A DNA stretch of 64,000 nt from Streptomyces sp. 1331.2 (GTDB taxonomy: Bacteria > Actinomycetota > Actinomycetes > Streptomycetales > Streptomycetaceae), in assembly GCF_900199205.1 (NCBI RefSeq), contig NZ_OBMJ01000001.1, forward strand, positions 7,433,001 through 7,497,000, read 5' to 3'. A program made the translations under genes and the position numbers. Position 1 is the first letter of the stretch. Each line of letters begins with the position of its first letter. The notes beneath the pieces are model-generated. The model was not told the origin of the DNA, ran no database searches, and saw nothing but the letters and a program-made list of their open reading frames with translations. Positions 29,369 to 37,898 of this stretch are shown here, in pieces.

Positions 29369-30049
29369 ATGCACGTCACCCTCGCCGAGGAGCTGATGCT
29401 GCTCTCGCTGGACGACGAGTCCGGTGTGGCGAAGGACGGTTCGAGCGCCGGATGGGCGGTGGCGGGGAGCTTCCTCGCCGACCTCGCGATGGCCGGGCGG
29501 ATCGCGGTCGAGGAAGGCCGGCTGGCCGTCACCGACCCGACCCCGACCGGCGATCCGCTGCTGGACGAGCGCCTGGAGCGGCTCGTGGAGTGGATCGGGC
29601 GCAAGGCCCCCGGCAAGGCGAAGGCGTCGGAGTGGCTGACCAGGGATCACGCCACCGCGGTCCGTGCCACGGTGCTGCGGCTGTGCCAGCGCGGTCTGGT
29701 CGTGGAGGAGCGCCACCGGCTGCTCGGCCTCTTCCCGGTGCGCCGCTACCCGGAGGCGGACGGCTCCGTGGAGCGGGAACTGCGCGAGCGGCTGGCCTCG
29801 GTGATCCGGCACCACGCGGCGCCGGACGTCCGCACGGCGACCCTGATAGCCCTGCTGCACGCCGCCCGGCTGCACGGCCTGGCCTTCCCCGACCTCCCGC
29901 GCAAGCGGGTCGAGATGCGCTTCGCGGAGATCGCCGCAGGCGACTGGGCGGGCGACTCCGTCGGCCAGGCCATCCGGAACATGCACGTCGCCATCGCGGC
30001 CATCGCCGCGGTGACCGCCGCCACGGCTGCCACGGCGGCCGTCAGCTGA
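29369..30049 (+). CDS. GPP34 (Golgi phosphoprotein 3-like) family protein
   Basis: The 226-residue protein shows the GPP34 pattern: N-terminal TLAEELMLLSLDDESG, then AVAGSFLADLAMAGRIAVEEGRL and a helical C-terminal half with RTATLIALLHAARLHGL. In eukaryotes GPP34 binds phosphatidylinositol-4-phosphate on Golgi membranes; actinobacterial members are common and of unknown function, probably membrane peripheral. The C-terminus is Ala/Thr-rich low complexity. The ATG has AGGGAAAGGA upstream. It ends convergent with the broken P-type ATPase gene, across a hairpin. Confidence 0.88.
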   Translation: MHVTLAEELMLLSLDDESGVAKDGSSAGWAVAGSFLADLAMAGRIAVEEGRLAVTDPTPTGDPLLDERLERLVEWIGRKAPGKAKASEWLTRDHATAVRATVLRLCQRGLVVEERHRLLGLFPVRRYPEADGSVERELRERLASVIRHHAAPDVRTATLIALLHAARLHGLAFPDLPRKRVEMRFAEIAAGDWAGDSVGQAIRNMHVAIAAIAAVTAATAATAAVS

Positions 30050-30055
30050 CGGACC

Positions 30056-30101
30056 GACGGCCCGGGGCCCGCACCCGACGAGGGGAGGGCCCCGGGCCGT
30101 C
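30056..30101. terminator. bidirectional terminator hairpin
   Basis: Perfect 15-base arms (30056-30070 and 30087-30101) with a 16-base loop sit between the GPP34 gene and the convergent P-type ATPase remnant. Confidence 0.72.
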
Positions 30102-30954
30102 GTGTGTTCAGCTGCCGGTTCCGGCCTCGGCGCGGGCCCTGGTCCAGGCCGTCTCGCGCAGCAGCCGCAGGCCGTTGAGGCCGACGAGGACGGTGGAGCC
30201 CTCGTGGCTGAGCACGCCGAGCGGCAGCGGGAGGGCGGCGACCAGGTCCCAGAGCACCAGGGCCGTGATGAACACCGAGGCGATCGCGAGGTTCTGGACG
30301 ACGGGGCGACGGGCCCGGCGGGAGAGCGCCACGACCGCGGGGACGGTGGCGAGCTCGTCGCCGACGATCACCGCGTCGGCGGTCTCCAGGGCGAGGTCCG
30401 AGCCGGCCCGGCCCATCGCGATCCCGGCGTGGGCGGCGGCCAGCGCCGGGGCGTCGTTGACGCCGTCGCCGATGACCAGCACCTTGCGTCCGGCCTGCTC
30501 CTGCTCGCGGATGGCGGAAACCTTGTCCTGCGGCAGCAGCCCGGCCCGGACGTCGGGGGTCCCGAGCTCGGCGGCCAGCCGGGCGGCGGCGCGCGGGTTG
30601 TCGCCGGTGACGAGCACCGGCGCGGTGCCGGTGAGCCGGGTCAGCGCGGTGACGATGGCGGCCGCAGCCCGGGTCGCGGTGGCGGGGGCGAGGTCGAGCA
30701 GTCCGTGCACCGAGTCGGCGGTACGGGCGGTGGGCGGCGCCTCCAGGGCGCCGGAGGTGGCGAAGATGACGATCAGCAGGGCGCCGTCCATCACCTGCCC
30801 GACGGCGGCGGCGCCGAGTGCGGCGACGATCATCAGCAGGTCGACGTCGAGGGTCTTCTCGCGTAGGGCCAGCAGGCCCGCCCAGGCGGGCTCCCAGCCG
30901 CCGGCGGCGTAGGCCAGGGCGTACAGCGGGCCCTAGGCCCAGGCGGGAGCGCCG

Positions 30955-31374
<420 letters not shown>

Positions 31375-31482
31375 GGGGCGGGGGTTCCGTCGTGTGCGGC
31401 CCCGGTGGGGCCCTGACGTTGCATCAAGTTACCTCAAGGTAATTAAATGGTGCCGTCCGGGTGAACCCTCCCCGGCTTTCTC

Positions 31483-33162
31483 ATGAAGGATTCGTTCGTG
31501 TTCGAGCACCACCCCCGGGGTTCCGGCCGCCGTCTCGCCGGGCCCGCGCTGGCCCTCGTCGCGGCCGTCTGCGCGCTTCCCTCCGCACCCGCGTCGGCCG
31601 CCCCCGTCCCCGCTCCCGCGCCGGCTCCGGCCCCGCCGGCCGCTGCCACCCCGCACCTGGACGCGGTGGAGCAGGCGCTGCGTCAGGTGTCCCCCGGGCT
31701 GGCGGGAACGGTGTGGCAGCGGACGGCGGGCAACCGGCTCGACGCTCCGGCAGGCGACCCGGGCGGCTGGCTGCTCCAGACCCCCGGCTGCTGGGGCGAC
31801 CCGTCCTGCACCGAGCGCACCGGCACCCGCCGACTGCTCGACAAGATGCGCGAGAACATCTCGCGCGCCACCCGCACCGTCGACATATCGACCCTGGCGC
31901 CGTTCCCGGACGGCGCGTTCCAGGACGCCATCGTGGACGGCCTCAAGGCCTCGGTGGCCGCCGGGAACGCGCCGCACGTGCGGATCCTCGCCGGGGCCGC
32001 GCCGCTGTACAACATCACCGCGCTCCCGTCGAAGTACCGGGACGAGCTGGTGGCCAAGCTCGGGCCCGCGGCCGGCCGGGTCACCCTCGAAGTCGCCTCG
32101 ATGACCACCGCCAAGACGGCGTTCTCCTGGAACCACTCCAAGCTGCTGGTCGTCGACGGACAGAGCGTCATCACCGGTGGGATCAACAACTGGAAGAACG
32201 ACTACCTGGACACCGCCCACCCGGTCACCGACGTCGACCTCGCGCTGAACGGCCCGGCCGCCGCCTCCGCCGGCGCGTACCTGGACACCCTGTGGGACTG
32301 GACCTGCCGCAACACCGGGACGTTCTCGGCCGCCTGGTACGCCTCCACCGGCGGCACCGCCTGCACCCCCGACCTGGAGAAGCGCCGCAACCCGCCGGCC
32401 GACCGGGTGCCCTCCACCGGCGACCAGTCGGTGATCGCCGTCGGCGGCCTGGGCGTCGGGATCCGCGCCACCGACTCCGCCTCCGCCTACCGCCCCGGCC
32501 CGGTGCCTGCCGCCGACGACGTCAAGTGCGGGCCGATCGGCCTGCACGACAACACCAATGCCGACCGCGACTACGAGACGGTCAACCCGGAGGAGGCCGC
32601 CCTGCGCGCGCTGATCGCGAGCGCCGGCAGCCGCATCGACATCTCCCAGCAGGACGTCACCGGCACCTGCCCACCGCTGCCCCGCTACGACGTCCGGCTC
32701 TTCGACCTGCTCGCGGCCAAGCTCGCCGACGGCGTGAAGGTGCGCATCGTGGTCAGCGACCCGGGTAACCGGGGCACCGTCGGCAGCGGCGGCTATTCGC
32801 AGATCAAGTCCCTGAACGAGATCAGCGACACCCTCCGGGCCCGCCTCACCGTCCGCCTCGGCGACCCGGCGCAGGCGAAGTCGGCGATGTGCAGCAACCT
32901 CCAGCTCGCCCCGTTCCGCGCCGCCCCGACCTCGACCTGGGCCGACGGCCACCCCTACGCGCTGCACCACAAGCTGGTCTCGGTCGACGGCTCCGCCTTC
33001 TTCATCGGCTCCAAGAACCTCTACCCGGCCTGGCTGGAGGACTTCGGCTACGTCGTGGAGAACCGCACCGCCGCGGCGCAGCTCGACCAGCAGCTGCTCG
33101 CCCCGCAGTGGCAGTACTCGCAGAACGCCGCGACCTTCGACTACAGCCGCGGGATCTGCTAG
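31483..33162 (+). CDS. secreted phospholipase D-family protein
   Basis: The 559-residue protein has a signal peptide (positive start, hydrophobic AGPALALVAAVCALPSAPASA to about residue 40) and a Pro/Ala spacer. Two PLD HxKxxxxD motifs follow: HSKLLVVD at 218-225 with TGGINNW after it, and HHKLVSVD at 495-502 with GSKNLYP after it. It should cleave phospholipids or other phosphodiesters outside the cell. Two such motifs in a chain of about 500 residues is the normal arrangement for Streptomyces secreted PLD. The ATG follows TTTCTC without a strong ribosome site. Single-gene unit. Confidence 0.9.
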   Translation: MKDSFVFEHHPRGSGRRLAGPALALVAAVCALPSAPASAAPVPAPAPAPAPPAAATPHLDAVEQALRQVSPGLAGTVWQRTAGNRLDAPAGDPGGWLLQTPGCWGDPSCTERTGTRRLLDKMRENISRATRTVDISTLAPFPDGAFQDAIVDGLKASVAAGNAPHVRILAGAAPLYNITALPSKYRDELVAKLGPAAGRVTLEVASMTTAKTAFSWNHSKLLVVDGQSVITGGINNWKNDYLDTAHPVTDVDLALNGPAAASAGAYLDTLWDWTCRNTGTFSAAWYASTGGTACTPDLEKRRNPPADRVPSTGDQSVIAVGGLGVGIRATDSASAYRPGPVPAADDVKCGPIGLHDNTNADRDYETVNPEEAALRALIASAGSRIDISQQDVTGTCPPLPRYDVRLFDLLAAKLADGVKVRIVVSDPGNRGTVGSGGYSQIKSLNEISDTLRARLTVRLGDPAQAKSAMCSNLQLAPFRAAPTSTWADGHPYALHHKLVSVDGSAFFIGSKNLYPAWLEDFGYVVENRTAAAQLDQQLLAPQWQYSQNAATFDYSRGIC

Positions 33163-33319
33163 CTGACCTCCGCCCTCCCGGACCGCGGCGCCCGTCCGCG
33201 CCGCGGGCCGGCCTGCCCGCCGCTCCTGCGGATCGGTTGGTGATCTTGGACGGATAGGCTGCCGTGATGTCAGGTCCTCGCGACGGGGACGCAACTGAAG
33301 GATCGGTGGGTGTACGGAC

Positions 33320-34120
33320 ATGATGGGACCGGCGCATTCCTTGTCAGGCGCGGCCGCCTGGCTGGCGGTGGGAGCGGCGGCGGCCGGACTGGGGGAGCCG
33401 ATGCCCTGGCCGGTCCTCCTCGCCGGGGCGCTGATCTGCGCGGGTGCGGCGCTCGCGCCGGACCTCGACCACAAGGCGGCCACGATATCCCGGGCGTTCG
33501 GGCCGGTCTCCCGAGCGCTCTGCGAGGTGATCGACAACCTGTCCCACGCCGTCTACAAGACCACCCGAGGCAAGGGCGACCCCCGGCGCTCGGGCGGCCA
33601 CCGGACGCTGACCCACACCTGGCTCTGGGCCGTGCTGTGCGGGGCGGGCGCCGCAGCCGTGGCCGTGTACGGCGGCCGCTGGGGCGTGCTGGCCGTGCTG
33701 TTCGTCCACATGGTGCTCGCGATCGAGGGACTGCTCTGGCGTCACGCCCGGGTCTCCAGCGACGTCCTGGTATGGCTGCTCGGCGCGACCAGCGCGTGGA
33801 TGCTCGCCGACGTCCTGGACCAGCCCGGCAACGGCTCCGGCTGGCTGTTCGACCAGCCCGGCCAGGAGTACCTGTGGATCGGGCTGCCGATCGCCCTCGG
33901 CGCCCTGGTCCACTGCCTCGGCGACGCACTGACCGTCTCCGGCTGCCCGGTGCTGTGGCCGATCCCCATCGGACGCAAGCGCTGGTACCCGGTCGGGCCG
34001 CCCAAGGGCCTACGGTTCCGAGCCGGCAGCTGGGTGGAGATCAAGGTGCTCACCCCGGTGTTCATGGGCGCCGGCGGCGTCTGCGCGGTGGGCGCGCTCG
34101 GCTTCTTCGGCAACGGCTGA
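33320..34120 (+). CDS. membrane-bound metal-dependent hydrolase family protein (YdjM/DUF457-like)
   Basis: The 266-residue protein carries the family hallmarks: H in GPAHSLSGAAAW at the N-terminus, DLDH in APDLDHKAATISR (near residues 48-54) and RTLTHTWLWAV near 93-103. There are about five to six membrane segments and HCLGDALTVSGCPVLWPI near 193-210. These His/Asp residues are thought to bind a metal on the membrane. The family is widespread but its substrate is unknown. It starts at a double ATG. The 30 bases after the stop run into a peptidase remnant. Confidence 0.87.
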   Translation: MMGPAHSLSGAAAWLAVGAAAAGLGEPMPWPVLLAGALICAGAALAPDLDHKAATISRAFGPVSRALCEVIDNLSHAVYKTTRGKGDPRRSGGHRTLTHTWLWAVLCGAGAAAVAVYGGRWGVLAVLFVHMVLAIEGLLWRHARVSSDVLVWLLGATSAWMLADVLDQPGNGSGWLFDQPGQEYLWIGLPIALGALVHCLGDALTVSGCPVLWPIPIGRKRWYPVGPPKGLRFRAGSWVEIKVLTPVFMGAGGVCAVGALGFFGNG

Positions 34121-34154
34121 GCCGCCCGCTGCGTCGCCGCCGCGCGGCCGGGGT

Positions 34155-34622
34155 GACCCCAAGGAGGGCTGGGCGCTGTACGCGGAGCGCCTGATGGACG
34201 AACTGGGCTTCCTGACCGACCCGGCCCGGCGCCTCGGCCACCTGGACAAGCAGATGCTGCGGATCATCCGGGTGATCGTCGACATCGGCATGCACCTGGG
34301 ACTCGCCATCCCCGCCGACTCCGCCACCGGCGGGGCGGGCTTCCACCCCGGCGAACGCTGGACCCCGGAGCCGGCCACCGCGTTCATGGCCGCCCACCAC
34401 GGCAGCGACATCCCGCGCCGCACCAGCGAGATCTCCCGCTACCTCGGCTGGCCCGGCCAGGCCATCGGCTACAAGCTCGGCGAACGGACCTGGCTGGACG
34501 GCCGGGAAGCGGCCCGGCACCGGCTGGGCGCCGACTTCGACCTCCGGGCCTGGCACACGGGCGTGCTCGCCCAGGGCTCGCTCGGCCTGGCCGACCTGGC
34601 CGCCAGGCTCGCGCGCCCCTGA
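34155..34622 (+). pseudogene. 3' remnant of a DUF885-family peptidase
   Basis: An open frame from about 34155 reads KEGWALYAERLMDELGF and continues with RRLGHLDKQMLRIIRVIVDIGMHLGL, the conserved C-terminal part of DUF885 proteins (usually about 550 residues). The upstream two-thirds, including the HExxH-type region, are absent. The frame has no start with a ribosome site before GYKLGERTWLD; ATG 34194 could give 142 residues. The break lies between the end of the DUF457-like gene (34120) and about 34160. The remaining sequence is intact to its stop, so the loss may be fairly recent. Confidence 0.72.
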
Positions 34623-34660
34623 GCGGCTTGCCGTCGGCCGGGGAGCGGGGCCCCGGAAAA

Positions 34661-34701
34661 CCGTCGGCCCGGGACCGGGGGTGCCGGTCCCGGGCCGACG
34701 G
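34661..34701. terminator. bidirectional terminator hairpin
   Basis: Perfect 18-base arms (34661-34678 and 34684-34701) with a 5-base loop sit between the DUF885 remnant and the convergent PIG-L gene. Confidence 0.78.
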
Positions 34702-34707
34702 GGCGGC

Positions 34708-35568
34708 TCAGCGCAGCCCGGCGAACAGGTCGTTCTCGGGCAGAGCCGCGCCGGTGGTGTCGTGGACCCGGACGAAGGTCTCCACGCCCATCAGCTCGGT
34801 GAACCTCTCCTTGCCCATCTTCAGGAAGAAGATGTTCTCGCCCTGGCTGGCGTGCGCGGCCAGCGCGTCGAACTTCTGGCCGCCGAACTCGGTGGTGTCC
34901 ACCCAGGTGGTGATCTCCTCGTCCGGCAGCCCGATCTCGGGCATCTCGGGCGTCTCGGCGGCCTTCGCCGGGTCCTGCTCCGAGTCCGGGTTCGGCTCCT
35001 CCCAGTCCGCGCCGAGCTCGCGCATGACCTCCCCGAAGCGCTGCATCGCCGAGCGCGGCGCCGTCGTCCAGTAGACCTTCGGCGTCATCCCGGTGAGCTC
35101 CAGGGCGGCCATCGTGATGCGGTTCGCCTGGATGTGGTCGGGGTGGCCGTAGAAGCCGTTCTCGTCGTAGGTCACCACCACGTCGGGTCGGTACTGCCGC
35201 AGCAGTTCGGCGAGGCGGGCGGCGCCCTCCGCCACCGGGGTGCGCCAGAAGGACCCGGGCGCGTCATTGGCCGCCCAGCCCATCATCCCGGAGTCGGCGT
35301 ACTCCAGGAGCTCCAGGTGCGAGACCTTCAGGATCTCGCAGCTCGCCTCCAGCTCCCGCCGGCGCAGGGCGGCGACGGCCGCCGGATCGTGCCCGGGGTC
35401 GCCCGGCTTGACGCCCCCCGGCCCGTCGCCGCAGCCGCCGTCGGTACAGGTGACGAGGACCGTACGGATGCCCTCCGCCGCGTACCGGGCGAGGACACCG
35501 CCCGTGCCGGTGGCCTCGTCGTCGGGGTGCGCGTGGACCGCCATCATCGTCAGGGGCCGGTCAGCCAT
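34708..35568 (-). CDS. PIG-L/LmbE-family deacetylase
   Basis: The 286-residue protein has the metal site AHPDDEATGTGG near residues 13-24 and the second His motif YGHPDHIQAN near 146-155, typical of zinc N-acetylglucosaminyl deacetylases (MshB, Mca and LmbE relatives). In actinomycetes this family works in mycothiol metabolism or on antibiotic sugars; the exact substrate cannot be told from sequence. The ATG was chosen because GGAGG lies nine bases upstream. No frame or motif loss. Upstream lies the 165-base gap to the secreted zincin-like gene. Confidence 0.87.
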   Translation of the reverse strand: MADRPLTMMAVHAHPDDEATGTGGVLARYAAEGIRTVLVTCTDGGCGDGPGGVKPGDPGHDPAAVAALRRRELEASCEILKVSHLELLEYADSGMMGWAANDAPGSFWRTPVAEGAARLAELLRQYRPDVVVTYDENGFYGHPDHIQANRITMAALELTGMTPKVYWTTAPRSAMQRFGEVMRELGADWEEPNPDSEQDPAKAAETPEMPEIGLPDEEITTWVDTTEFGGQKFDALAAHASQGENIFFLKMGKERFTELMGVETFVRVHDTTGAALPENDLFAGLR

Positions 35569-35732
35569 GAAATCCATCCTCCGGTCGGAAAAGTGCTCGG
35601 CCTGAGTCTGCGCCACGAGGGCCGTCGGCCGCCCCGCATTATCGTCCCTCGGGGCCCGCCGGGAGGAATCGGTCCGGCCGGGTGCCGGTCGGCGGCGCCG
35701 TAGCCACCGGCCGGCATCCTGTGGAGGTGCTG

Positions 35733-36671
35733 CTAGCCGTGCGTCACGCAGGAGTTGGCGCTGTTGGACCAGAGGCCCTGGAGGTCGAAGGTGCCGGTGC
35801 TCAAGGTGACGTAGGCGTCCATGTTCTCGCACTCGTCGCCGATCTCACCGCCGCCGCCGTTCCAGCCGATGCTGGGCCAGAAGTCGGTCACGGTCTCGGC
35901 GTACTCGTGCGTCTCGGTGGACTCGATGCCGGAGAGCAGGCGGCCGTCCGTGAAGGTGGTGCAGGCGCCGGCGCCGAGGTCCGGGATGTACGGCAGGTTG
36001 GTGTAGGCCAGGGTGCCGTACGCGCTGCTCGTCTTGTCGTGCCAGGCGCAGAAGCCGGAGTTGGGGAAGCCGTCCGGGTGCGTGCCGGTGGCGGAGACGA
36101 CCACGTACTGGGCGTTGAGGTTGGGCGCCTGGGTGGTGTTTCCGAAGTGGGCGGCGGCCTTGCCGGCCTCGGCGGCGAGCTGGGTGGCGGTCGCACTGCC
36201 GGGTGCGGCGGCGGAGTTGTCGAACCAGACGCCGGCCAGCGGGGAGGAGGCCGGGTGCTGGACGTGGGTGCCCTTGGTGCCGCAGGTGGTGGTGCCCTTG
36301 GCGACGCCCTCGCAGTACTGGTCGAGGACGGTGCCCCAGGTGTCCTGGCTGCCGTAGAGGCCGTTGAACATCTTCTGCAGGTCGGGCGCCACACCGGCCG
36401 GGTCGGAGGACCACTGCGAGCCCCAGAAGACCAGGTACACCTTCGGAGTGGGGGACACCACGCCCTGGCTGGCGCTGGAGCGGACCGACAGGGTGTTGCC
36501 GGCGCTCGCGGCGGTCCGCTGGGCGGCCCCGGAGTGGAGCGGCTTGGCGCCGAAGTGGGCTGCCGTGGGGGCGGGTTGGGCCTGGGCGCCGCCGGCCAGC
36601 GTGGTGGTGCCGAAGGCGGCCAGGGCCAGCGCGGCCAGGGTGTGGGCGGCGGCCTTGAAGGATGTGCGCAT
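35733..36671 (-). CDS. secreted zincin-like protein (HEYAE motif), probable extracellular metalloprotease
   Basis: The 312-residue protein has a Sec signal peptide (MRTSFKAAAHTLAALALAAFG, cleavage near AQA at about 31) and a spacer. PKVYLVFWGSQW starts the folded part near residue 77. Residues 254-281 hold THEYAETVTDFWPSIGW and GGEIGDEC. The H-E-x-x-E form resembles the HExxH/HExxE zinc motif plus a downstream acidic ligand of secreted proteins common in Streptomyces and fungi. Four to six Cys residues would form disulphides. Catalytic activity is inferred, not shown. Single gene. Confidence 0.72.
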   Translation of the reverse strand: MRTSFKAAAHTLAALALAAFGTTTLAGGAQAQPAPTAAHFGAKPLHSGAAQRTAASAGNTLSVRSSASQGVVSPTPKVYLVFWGSQWSSDPAGVAPDLQKMFNGLYGSQDTWGTVLDQYCEGVAKGTTTCGTKGTHVQHPASSPLAGVWFDNSAAAPGSATATQLAAEAGKAAAHFGNTTQAPNLNAQYVVVSATGTHPDGFPNSGFCAWHDKTSSAYGTLAYTNLPYIPDLGAGACTTFTDGRLLSGIESTETHEYAETVTDFWPSIGWNGGGGEIGDECENMDAYVTLSTGTFDLQGLWSNSANSCVTHG

Positions 36672-36879
36672 GCGTCTGCTCCCGAGTGTGAGGGTGTGGG
36701 AGGTCCGTACGTGCGTGTGAGCCCCGACACCACATCAGCCCGGCGGCCGGCCCGTCCAGGTGCGGGGAGGGGGCGGCGGGAAGTCTTTGCCGTGCTCATA
36801 CCAAGCCCTTGTCCGGAAGCCGGAGCCGGATCCGGAGCCAGCCGGAGCCGGAGCCGAGGGTGCGGAGGCCGGTACTACG

Positions 36880-37680
36880 ATGCGCAGCGACACTTTCCAG
36901 CCGATCGACGGGGTAACGGGGAATCCGATGACGGGTCAGACGACGGGTCAGACGACGGGCCAGTGGCAGGAGCTGGGCACGCCCGGCGGGATCGAGGCGT
37001 ACGTGCACCGCCCGGAGGGCGAGGTGCGCGGCGCGGTGGTGGTCTGCTCCGAGCTGTACGGGGTCAACCCGTACCTCCGGGGCGTCTGCGCCGAGTTGGC
37101 GGGCCTCGGGTACGTGGCGGTGGCGCCGGACTTCTACTGGCGCAACGCCCGCCGCACCGAACTCGGGTACAGCGCCGAGGAACGGGAGGCCGGCCTGGTG
37201 CTGATGCGCGCCCTGGACCGCGACGAACTGGTTGCCGACGCCGCCGAGGCGCTGGCCGCGGCCACGGTACTGGCCGAGGGGCACGGGGTGGCCTTCGTCG
37301 GGACGAGCATGGGCGGGCACATCGCGGTGCGCGCCGCCACCGAGCTGCGCTTCGAGCTGGCCGCCGTGTTCTACCCCGGCTGGCTGCTCACCTCGGGCTT
37401 CCCGCTGGTCGGCCCGGTGCCGCCGCTGGAGACGGCCGAGCGCATCGCGGCCAACGGCGTGTACCTGCTGGGCTTCTGCGGCGAGCTGGACCACATCCTC
37501 CCGCCGGAGGAGTGGCAGCAGGCCGAGCGCCGGCTTACCGAGGCCGGGGTCGGCCACGAGTTGGTCACCTACCCGGGGGCCCGCCACGGCTTCGCGGCCG
37601 ACCGTCCGGCGGACCACGACGCCGCCGCGACGGCCGACGCCTGGCGGCGCGTCCACCGGGCGCTGGCCGAACGGCTGTAG
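36880..37680 (+). CDS. dienelactone hydrolase-family protein
   Basis: The 266-residue alpha/beta-hydrolase contains VVVCSELYGVNPYLRGVCAELAGLGYVAVAPDFYW and the nucleophile elbow GTSMGGH (Ser in place of the Cys of classical dienelactone hydrolase). The acid is in GELDHILPP and the His in GARHGF. It likely opens a lactone or ester. The N-terminus has a TGQ repeat (MTGQTTGQTTGQ). Start uncertain between ATG 36880 (GGAGG ten bases upstream) and ATG 36928 (GGGGAA upstream). No operon partner is obvious. Confidence 0.85.
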   Translation: MRSDTFQPIDGVTGNPMTGQTTGQTTGQWQELGTPGGIEAYVHRPEGEVRGAVVVCSELYGVNPYLRGVCAELAGLGYVAVAPDFYWRNARRTELGYSAEEREAGLVLMRALDRDELVADAAEALAAATVLAEGHGVAFVGTSMGGHIAVRAATELRFELAAVFYPGWLLTSGFPLVGPVPPLETAERIAANGVYLLGFCGELDHILPPEEWQQAERRLTEAGVGHELVTYPGARHGFAADRPADHDAAATADAWRRVHRALAERL

Positions 37681-37732
37681 GCGGGGCCGGGCAGGACCGT
37701 ACGGGGCACGCGGCCCCGTCGGACGGGCGATC

Positions 37733-37747
37733 GGGCCTGTCCGGCGG
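37733..37747. repeat. partial copy of the 27483 inverted-repeat arm
   Basis: GGGCCTGTCCGGCGG is identical to 27484-27498. No second arm is present here, so it is a fragment or an independent short repeat. Confidence 0.45.
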
Positions 37748-37816
37748 GGCCGTCGGCGTTCCCGCCACTGCCGTCGGTCCCTGCCGAGTGCCCGCGAGCG
37801 GAGGGACGGTCGACGC

Positions 37817-37833
37817 AGGACACGGTGTGTCCT
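37817..37833. promoter_or_regulatory. palindrome upstream of the aldolase gene
   Basis: AGGACAC and GTGTCCT flank a GGT centre, followed by TATGGT, which could be a -10-like sequence, then GTCGTGTCCT, a repeat of the right arm. The 17-base palindrome lies 66 bases before the aldolase ATG and may be an operator, perhaps for the nearby cupin regulator. Confidence 0.35.
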
Positions 37834-37898
37834 ATGGTGAATGTCGTGTCCTCGCCGCGCGGGGCCGTCAGCACCGGGACGTGAAGGAGAGCCACGGC

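Noticed and set aside
35682..37898. Extension of the aldolase frame about 740 codons upstream
   Set aside because: The upstream part crosses the zincin-like gene antisense and the hydrolase out of frame; the real start at 37899 has AAGGAGA.
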